A stretch of DNA of 64,000 bases, from positions 620,001-684,000 of the forward strand of contig JAKVBL010000003.1 in the NCBI GenBank assembly GCA_022447365.1, read 5' to 3'. Below the pieces are notes generated by a model. It had not been told where the DNA came from, made no database searches, and saw nothing but the letters and a program-made list of their open reading frames with translations. This DNA comes from Oleiphilaceae bacterium. Lineage in GTDB: Bacteria > Pseudomonadota > Gammaproteobacteria > Pseudomonadales > Oleiphilaceae. How positions within the stretch are numbered: the stretch's first letter is position 1; every line of letters begins with the position of its first letter. Positions 58,322 to 64,000 of the stretch are shown one piece after another. Both the position numbers and the translations under genes were made by a program.

Positions 58322-60106
58322 ATGCGCAGTCAATATTGCGGTCAAGTAACAGAAGAATTGATCGGACAAGAAGTTACCATTTGTGGTTGGGTTCATCGTC
58401 GTCGTGACCACGGTGGTGTTATTTTCCTTGATATGCGTGACCGCGAAGGGATCGCCCAAGTTGTATTTGATCCAGATACTGAAGAAAGCTTTGCAGCGGC
58501 TGACCGTGTTCGAAGTGAATATGTTCTTCAAATTAAAGGTCTGGTTCGTGGTCGTCCAGAAGGCACGATTAACGAGAATATGACGACTGGTAAGATCGAA
58601 ATTCTTGGTAAAGAGCTTGTTGTTCTTAATAGTGCTGAGACGCCTCCATTCCCGCTAGACGAATTCGTAGACGTTGGTGAAGATACGCGCCTTAAATACC
58701 GTTTTATGGATCTTCGTCGTCCTGAAATGCTTAACAAACTTATGTTCCGTTCAAAAGTAACGAACTACATTCGTAACTACATGGACGGCAACGGCTTTAT
58801 GGACGTTGAAACGCCAATCCTTACACGTGCGACGCCAGAAGGTGCGCGTGACTACTTGGTGCCAAGTCGCACTCAGCCAGGTAACTTCTTCGCACTTCCT
58901 CAGTCACCACAGTTGTTCAAACAGCTATTGATGGTTTCTGGTGTTGATCGCTACTACCAAATCGCTAAATGTTTCCGTGATGAAGATTTGCGTGCTGACC
59001 GTCAACCTGAATTTACACAGGTGGATGTTGAAGCTTCATACATGAGCGAAGAAGAAATCATGGCGAACATGGAAGGCATGGTTGGTTCAATGTTCAAAGA
59101 CTTGCTTGACGTTGATCTTGGCGAATTCCCTAAAATGCCTTATTCAGAAGCGATGAGCAAATACGGTAGCGACAAGCCTGACTTACGTATTTCGCTTGAG
59201 ATTGTTGATGTTGCTGACTTGATGGAAAGTATCGAGTTTAAGGTGTTCGCAGGCCCAGCAAAAGATCCTAAAGGTCGCGTTGCAGCACTTAAAGTTGATG
59301 GTGGTGCGGAACTTAGTCGTAAGCAAATTGACGAATACACCAAGTTTGTTGGAATCTACGGTGCGAAAGGTCTTGCTTGGATTAAGGTTAACGAAATCGA
59401 GAAAGGCGTTGAAGGTCTTCAGTCGCCAATCGTTAAGTTCTTAGGCGAAGAAGTTGCAATGCAAATTATGGATCGCCTAGGTGTTAAAAATGGCGATATT
59501 GTATTCTTCGGTGCAGATAAAGAAAAAGTTGTAAACGAAGCGCTTGGCGCACTGCGCTGCAAAGTGGGTGAAGATCTCAATATGTTCACAACAGAGTGGG
59601 CACCACTTTGGGTTGTTGACTTCCCTATGTTCGAAGAGTTGGATGATGGAGGCTTAACAGCAATTCACCATCCATTTACAGCGCCTTCTTGTTCACCTGC
59701 TGAATTGCGTGATGCGCCTGAAAAAGCATTGTCACGTGCGTACGATATGGTACTTAACGGTACTGAGCTTGGTGGTGGTTCTATCCGTATTCACGATGGA
59801 GAAATGCAAAGTATTGTATTCGATATTCTTGGTATCGACGCAGAAGAACAGCAAGAGAAGTTTGGCTTCTTATTGGATGCATTGAAGTTCGGTTGTCCTC
59901 CTCACGGTGGTTTGGCATTTGGTCTTGACCGTCTTGTGATGTTGATGACGGGTGCAAGTTCTATTCGTGAAGTGATTGCCTTCCCGAAAACACAGAGTGC
60001 TACTGACGTACTAACTAAGGCGCCAGGTGAAGTTGATAAGAAGCAGCTTCGTGAGTTGAGCATTAAGCTAAACCTTCCTGAGCCACAGAAAGAAGAGTCT
60101 AACTAA
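58322..60106 (+). CDS. aspS: Aspartyl-tRNA synthetase
   Basis: 594 residues. An OB-fold anticodon domain ([17 protein letters not shown] near residue 22) is joined to a class II core with [16 protein letters not shown], a bacterial GAD insert and motif 3 G-L-A-F-G-L-D-R. It charges tRNA-Asp. A GGACAGGAC site precedes the ATG. In relatives yebC lies between aspS and ruvC; here it does not. Confidence 0.97.
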   Translation: MRSQYCGQVTEELIGQEVTICGWVHRRRDHGGVIFLDMRDREGIAQVVFDPDTEESFAAADRVRSEYVLQIKGLVRGRPEGTINENMTTGKIEILGKELVVLNSAETPPFPLDEFVDVGEDTRLKYRFMDLRRPEMLNKLMFRSKVTNYIRNYMDGNGFMDVETPILTRATPEGARDYLVPSRTQPGNFFALPQSPQLFKQLLMVSGVDRYYQIAKCFRDEDLRADRQPEFTQVDVEASYMSEEEIMANMEGMVGSMFKDLLDVDLGEFPKMPYSEAMSKYGSDKPDLRISLEIVDVADLMESIEFKVFAGPAKDPKGRVAALKVDGGAELSRKQIDEYTKFVGIYGAKGLAWIKVNEIEKGVEGLQSPIVKFLGEEVAMQIMDRLGVKNGDIVFFGADKEKVVNEALGALRCKVGEDLNMFTTEWAPLWVVDFPMFEELDDGGLTAIHHPFTAPSCSPAELRDAPEKALSRAYDMVLNGTELGGGSIRIHDGEMQSIVFDILGIDAEEQQEKFGFLLDALKFGCPPHGGLAFGLDRLVMLMTGASSIREVIAFPKTQSATDVLTKAPGEVDKKQLRELSIKLNLPEPQKEESN

Positions 60107-60128
60107 AGCTCTTTAATCTTCTTAATTA

Positions 60129-60179
60129 AAGTCATGACGGACAGATGTAATCGTGTGATTGCTAAGTTCGTCATGTCTT
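60129..60179 (+). terminator. Long imperfect hairpin after aspS
   Basis: Fourteen-base arms (60129-60142 and 60166-60179) with one mismatch and one G-T pair. They enclose a small inner stem, and a T5 run follows 6 bases later. Possible aspS terminator. The rest of the 221-base gap to ruvC (60107-60327) holds no gene. Confidence 0.4.
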
Positions 60180-60327
60180 AACTAGTTTTTATTACTATCT
60201 TTGTCTTCGACCTCATTCTGTTTGTGTCTATATTCTCCTAGTTCGATTCTCCCATTTCTTATATTTAATGGCGTGTCACGTTATACCCCTTTAAACTCGC
60301 CTGAATTGTTTTGCTTGTAAGATCTTT

Positions 60328-60846
60328 ATGTCAATTATCTTAGGGATAGATCCTGGTTCTCGAATTACCGGTTATGGTTTGATCGAGTTTAAGGCCGGTA
60401 AAAGCTATTACATAGGTAGTGGGTGTATTCGCGTTCAGAAAGATTCGCTCGCTGACAAGTTGGGGTTGATTTTCAATAGTGTTACGCAGCTCATTCAGCA
60501 ATATAGTCCTGATGAGTTTGCGATTGAAGAAGTGTTCATGGCGCGTAATGCAGATTCAGCACTTAAGTTGGGTCAAGCAAGAGGTGTTGCTATTGCGGCT
60601 GCTAATGTTGCTGGCTTGCCAACTAGCGAATACGCTGCGCGCAAAGTGAAACAGGCTTTGGTAGGCAAGGGATCAGCAGATAAATCTCAAGTCGCGCATA
60701 TGGTGGTCAATATGTTGGGTTTGAATGCTACGCCACAGGCAGATGCAGCGGATGCTTTGGCTGTTGCCCTGTGTCATGCACATATGCAGCAAAGCTTAAT
60801 AAAAATGACCGGTGCGACGCGCAGTCGACGCGGTAGAGTAAGTTAA
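60328..60846 (+). CDS. ruvC: Holliday junction resolvase RuvC
   Basis: 172 residues, the normal size. Catalytic acidic residues fit G-I-D-P-G-S-R near the start, E in A-I-E-E-V-F, and the D-A-A-D-A-L-A pair near 140. It cuts Holliday junctions with RuvAB. First gene of ruvCAB. Confidence 0.95.
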   Translation: MSIILGIDPGSRITGYGLIEFKAGKSYYIGSGCIRVQKDSLADKLGLIFNSVTQLIQQYSPDEFAIEEVFMARNADSALKLGQARGVAIAAANVAGLPTSEYAARKVKQALVGKGSADKSQVAHMVVNMLGLNATPQADAADALAVALCHAHMQQSLIKMTGATRSRRGRVS

Positions 60847-60889
60847 TAAGGCTTGGCTGAAAGTCTGTTTTGATAATTTAGGAAGTATT

Positions 60890-61495
60890 TTGATTGGAAA
60901 AATAAAGGGTGTGCTTGAATCTAAAAATACCCATCAAGCACTCATTGACGTCAATGGCCTGTGTTACGAGTTAGATGTTCCGTTATCAACTGCATTCTCG
61001 CTGCCAGAGATTGGCGAGCAGGTAGTGTTGTATACGCATTTTGTTGTGCGTGAAGATGCTCAATTGCTTTATGGTTTTTCTTCTCTCTCGGACAGAGATG
61101 TCTTCCGAGTACTCATCAAGGTGAATGGTGTAGGGCCTAAATTAGGTGTCGCGATTCTGTCTGGTTTAAATGCCTCAGATTTGAAGCGCTGCGTTGAACT
61201 TGAAGATGTTAGCGCGCTGGTAAAGCTTCCGGGTATCGGCAAAAAAACAGCAGAGCGTTTGTTGATTGAGTTGAGAGATAAGCTAGGCGCTGTAGCAACC
61301 GAAAACGATGGCCTTGGAGAGATGGAACAAGCTGCCGTTGCTTTACCAGAAGAGTCAGTCGAGCAAGAGGCAGAGGCAGCATTAACCGCATTAGGTTACA
61401 AGCCGAGTGATGCGGCGAAGCTCGTGAAGAAGAGTTTTGAAGCAGGGATGTCTGTCGAGGATCTTATTAAGCAGGCCCTCCGTTCGCTCAGCTAG
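60890..61495 (+). CDS. ruvA: Holliday junction helicase subunit RuvA
   Basis: 201 residues from a TTG start with AGGAAG 5 bases upstream. The N-terminal OB fold (I-G-K-I-K-G), tandem helix-hairpin-helix motifs (V-N-G-V-G-P-K-L and L-P-G-I-G-K-K-T-A-E-R-L) and a C-terminal RuvB-binding domain are present. It binds the four-way junction and guides RuvB. Confidence 0.95.
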   Translation: MIGKIKGVLESKNTHQALIDVNGLCYELDVPLSTAFSLPEIGEQVVLYTHFVVREDAQLLYGFSSLSDRDVFRVLIKVNGVGPKLGVAILSGLNASDLKRCVELEDVSALVKLPGIGKKTAERLLIELRDKLGAVATENDGLGEMEQAAVALPEESVEQEAEAALTALGYKPSDAAKLVKKSFEAGMSVEDLIKQALRSLS

Positions 61496-61584
61496 CTAGT
61501 GTGTTTGGCACTGTAACTGATATTTAACTTTCGTCAGTGTGCTTGAGATGTACACTAGTTTTATTCATCACTCTCTTTTAAGCC

Positions 61585-62610
61585 ATGATTGACGCAGACC
61601 GCCTAATTTCCGCCGCGCCCAATAGCGGCGGCCGCAGTAAGCAAGAAGAAGCACAAGATCGTGCTATTCGCCCGAAATTACTAGCTGACTACGTAGGTCA
61701 GCCTGTTGTCAAAGAACAAATGTCTATTTTCGTTGAGGCAGCAAAAAAACGAGAAGAGGCACTTGATCATGTTCTTATTTTCGGTCCGCCTGGCTTAGGT
61801 AAGACAACGCTCGCGAATATCCTCGCTAATGAACTTGAATCTAACATTCAGTCTACGTCTGGGCCGGTGCTCGAAAAGGCAGGCGATTTAGCGGCCTTAC
61901 TCACCAACTTAGAAGAAGGCGACATTCTTTTTATTGATGAGATTCATCGTTTAAGTGCGAATGTCGAGGAGGTTCTTTATCCCGCGATGGAGGATTATCA
62001 GCTCGACATTATGATTGGTGAAGGCCCAGCAGCGCGGTCTATTAAGTTGGATTTGCCCCCGTTTACACTGGTTGGCGCTACCACGCGCGCCGGACTATTA
62101 ACGTCACCACTGCGTGATCGATTCGGTATTGTTCAGCGCCTCGAGTTTTATAGTGTCGCTGACTTGGCGAGTATTGTGGAGCGTTCTGCTCGCTTATCTG
62201 GAATTCATATTGAGTCACAGGGTGCTGTCGAGATTGCTAAGCGTTCTCGTGGTACGCCGCGTATTGCTAACCGCCTTTTGCGTCGCGTACGAGATTATGC
62301 GGAAGTTAAAAGTGACGGAAGCATTACTCAGAAGGTCGCTGATAAGGCCTTAAATATGTTGAGTGTAGATGAATGCGGTTTCGATCATATGGACCGAAAG
62401 TTACTGCTCACGATGATTGAGAATTTTGGTGGTGGTCCAGTAGGCGTTGAGAGTATGGCTGCCGCAATAGGTGAAGAGCGAGGAACGATCGAGGATGTTC
62501 TCGAGCCTTATTTAATTCAGCAGGGCTATATGATTCGCACGCCTAGAGGGCGAATGGCCACTGAAAAGGCATGGTTGCATTTTGGTTTAACGATGCCTGT
62601 AGGGGAATAG
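61585..62610 (+). CDS. ruvB: Holliday junction ATPase RuvB
   Basis: 341 residues. An AAA+ motor with Walker [11 protein letters not shown], Walker B F-I-D-E-I-H-R-L, the sensor G-A-T-T-R-A-G and arginine finger region P-L-R-D-R-F-G, then a winged helix. It drives branch migration with RuvA. Confidence 0.97.
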   Translation: MIDADRLISAAPNSGGRSKQEEAQDRAIRPKLLADYVGQPVVKEQMSIFVEAAKKREEALDHVLIFGPPGLGKTTLANILANELESNIQSTSGPVLEKAGDLAALLTNLEEGDILFIDEIHRLSANVEEVLYPAMEDYQLDIMIGEGPAARSIKLDLPPFTLVGATTRAGLLTSPLRDRFGIVQRLEFYSVADLASIVERSARLSGIHIESQGAVEIAKRSRGTPRIANRLLRRVRDYAEVKSDGSITQKVADKALNMLSVDECGFDHMDRKLLLTMIENFGGGPVGVESMAAAIGEERGTIEDVLEPYLIQQGYMIRTPRGRMATEKAWLHFGLTMPVGE

Positions 62611-62615
62611 GATAG

Positions 62616-63026
62616 ATGGATCCTTTTTCACTGCCTATTCGAGTCTATCTCGAGGATACCGATGTTGGTGGTGTGGTGTTCTATGCCAATTATCTAAAGT
62701 TTTTCGAACGTTCTCGTACTGAATTTGTCCGTACTCAAGGGTTCGAAATGCGGCGCTCGCTTTCAGATGGGGTGAGTTTTGTCGTTGCTTCCTTGAATAT
62801 TAATTATCGAAAGTCAGCTTATTTAGATGATGAGTTGCTGATATTCACTGAAGTACTAGAAATAAAACGATCATACTTTGATGTTAAACAATGGGTTGAG
62901 CGCGTTGGTGAAAAGGGCGTGACACTCGTTGAGGCGCAAGTGCGTGTAGCCTGCGTTGATCTTGATAGTGGTCGGCCACAAGGTATGCCAAAACAATTAG
63001 TTAGCGCTCTGCAGGGCGTGTCTTAG
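62616..63026 (+). CDS. ybgC: Tol-Pal-associated acyl-CoA thioesterase YbgC
   Basis: 136 residues. A hot-dog fold thioesterase with the catalytic Y-L-E-D-T-D-V-G-G-V-V-F-Y-A-N-Y and F-F-E-R-S-R-T-E-F segments. It sits 5 bases after ruvB and 10 before tolQ, the standard first gene of the tol-pal operon. Acts on acyl-CoA or acyl-ACP at the membrane. Confidence 0.93.
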   Translation: MDPFSLPIRVYLEDTDVGGVVFYANYLKFFERSRTEFVRTQGFEMRRSLSDGVSFVVASLNINYRKSAYLDDELLIFTEVLEIKRSYFDVKQWVERVGEKGVTLVEAQVRVACVDLDSGRPQGMPKQLVSALQGVS

Positions 63027-63036
63027 GGGATTTATT

Positions 63037-63711
63037 TTGGAAAATCAGATTTCTGTTTGGGGCTTGATCGCAGACGCGAGCTTGTTGGTGCAATTGGTTA
63101 TGCTGGCTTTGTTGGCTGCATCCGTTATTTCTTGGTATCTAATTTTTCAGCGTAAAGCTTACTTCCAAACTGCTAAAGCAAACCAAGTTGAATTCGAAGA
63201 GCGATTTTGGTCTGGAATGGATCTCAGCCGTCTCTATCGAGAATCCGAAAATGTGCCAGGTCTCGAGTACATATTTCGGGCGGGTTTTAAAGAATTTAAT
63301 CGTCTTCGCCAAAATGACATGGATGCCGATGCGATCATGTCTGGAACGCAGCGAGCGATGCGCGTCGCCCTAGCTCGAGAAGCAGACCGACTCGACGCAA
63401 ATTTGTCTTTTTTAGCGACTGTTGGCTCGACTAGTCCTTATGTCGGCTTATTTGGGACCGTTTGGGGGATCATGAATTCGTTTTTGGGTTTGGCGCAAGA
63501 GCAGCAAGCGACACTAGCAACGGTCGCTCCAGGTATTGCTGAGGCACTTATTGCAACAGCAATGGGCTTGTTTGCGGCGATTCCAGCGGTAGTTGCATAC
63601 AACCGATTCTCAGCACATTCGGATAAGCTATACAACACTTACGAGACCTTTGTTGATGAGTTTGCAAGTATTCTCCATCGCAATGTTTACGCGACAGAAA
63701 AAGCAGAATAA
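63037..63711 (+). CDS. tolQ: Tol-Pal proton channel subunit TolQ
   Basis: 224 residues from a TTG start. Three membrane spans (about 18-38, 130-155 and 165-190), with G-L-F-G-T-V-W-G-I-M and a pore Thr in A-L-I-A-T-A-M-G-L. With TolR it forms the motor that energises outer-membrane constriction. Confidence 0.95.
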   Translation: MENQISVWGLIADASLLVQLVMLALLAASVISWYLIFQRKAYFQTAKANQVEFEERFWSGMDLSRLYRESENVPGLEYIFRAGFKEFNRLRQNDMDADAIMSGTQRAMRVALAREADRLDANLSFLATVGSTSPYVGLFGTVWGIMNSFLGLAQEQQATLATVAPGIAEALIATAMGLFAAIPAVVAYNRFSAHSDKLYNTYETFVDEFASILHRNVYATEKAE

Positions 63712-63726
63712 TAGCGAGGTTTAGGT

Positions 63727-64000
63727 ATGGCGCGCAGCAAACGTAAACCGATGTCCGACATTAACGTCGTTCCATATATCGACGTGATATTAGTGTTATT
63801 GATCATCTTTATGGTCACCGCACCTATGTTGACGCAAGGCATTAAAATCGATCTGCCGCAGGTCGAGTCAGCCCCTGTGATTGTCGAACAAAATCAAGAG
63901 CCATTAATCATCTCAGTTGATTTAAACGGGACCTACTACATGGAGATGAGTTCGTTATCGCAAGACCCGTTGGAGCTAGATTTCTTGCTTGAGAAAACTG
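63727..64000 (+). CDS. tolR: Tol-Pal subunit TolR, cut by window edge
   Basis: The ATG at 63727 opens a frame that runs off the right edge after 91 codons. The N-terminus has K-P-M-S-D-I-N-V-V-P-Y-I-D-V, whose Asp is the conserved pore residue. One membrane span with V-L-L-I-I-F-M-V-T-A-P follows, then the start of the periplasmic ExbD/TolR domain. It follows tolQ by 15 bases with an AGGTTTAGG ribosome site. Confidence 0.93.
   Translation, partial: MARSKRKPMSDINVVPYIDVILVLLIIFMVTAPMLTQGIKIDLPQVESAPVIVEQNQEPLIISVDLNGTYYMEMSSLSQDPLELDFLLEKT

Overview
This window is chromosomal DNA of a moderate-GC gammaproteobacterium. Its gene order is close to that of Pseudomonas and marine relatives: gltX followed by tRNA-Ala and tRNA-Glu, holB-pilZ-tatD, queA-tgt-yajC-secD-secF, iscR-iscS ... 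ndk-rlmN-pilW-rodZ-ispG-hisS-yfgM-bamB-der, crcB-serS-cysG, yejABEF-fabI, flgAMN/cheV-cheR and fmdB-aspS-ruvCAB-ybgC-tolQR. Type IV pilus markers (PilZ, PilW), a flagellar/chemotaxis block with a sigma-28 promoter, and a DUF4892 protein fit a motile, aquatic member of the Pseudomonadales sensu lato. The genus cannot be fixed from this sequence.

Layout. 1-5.9 kb is accessory: a truncated Cys-rich protein at the left edge, two dehydrogenases (MDR quinone reductase and Zn alcohol dehydrogenase), a 65-residue protein, and an Aer-like chemoreceptor broken only by four in-frame stops. 6-24 kb is housekeeping: glyoxalase GloC, gltX and two tRNAs, the DUF58/TgpA transglutaminase pair, clamp loader, PilZ, TatD, PrmB, AroC, queuosine genes and SecDF. 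24-38 kb holds suhB/trmJ, cysE, a shrunken isc locus, ndk to hisS, and bamB/der. 38-45 kb holds small proteins, CrcB, SerS, CysG, DAHP synthase, a PilZ protein and a lipoprotein hydrolase. 45-51.5 kb is a fabI plus yejABEF oligopeptide ABC block on the minus strand. 51.6-55.2 kb is flagellar/chemotaxis. 55.2-57.9 kb is a scar: tRNA-Ser(GGA), a 5'-truncated tyrosine integrase, and a decayed ammonium-transporter/histidine-kinase/receiver hybrid. 58-64 kb is fmdB-aspS-ruvCAB-ybgC-tolQ and the start of tolR.

How genes work together. queA and tgt act in queuosine synthesis, beside secD-secF-yajC for protein export. iscR carries its own IscR-type operator and heads a locus where iscS is followed directly by ndk. 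flgM is preceded by a near-perfect sigma-28 promoter, the known FliA/FlgM feedback loop. YejABEF imports peptides.

Most notable observations: (1) SuhB keeps its fold but has lost most metal-binding residues of the inositol monophosphatase site; (2) IscS lacks the C-terminal tail that binds IscU, and iscUA-hscBA-fdx are absent from their usual place; (3) the tRNA-Ser scar joins a cut integrase to a cut Amt-kinase hybrid. I did not find a clear, wholly new multi-gene system.
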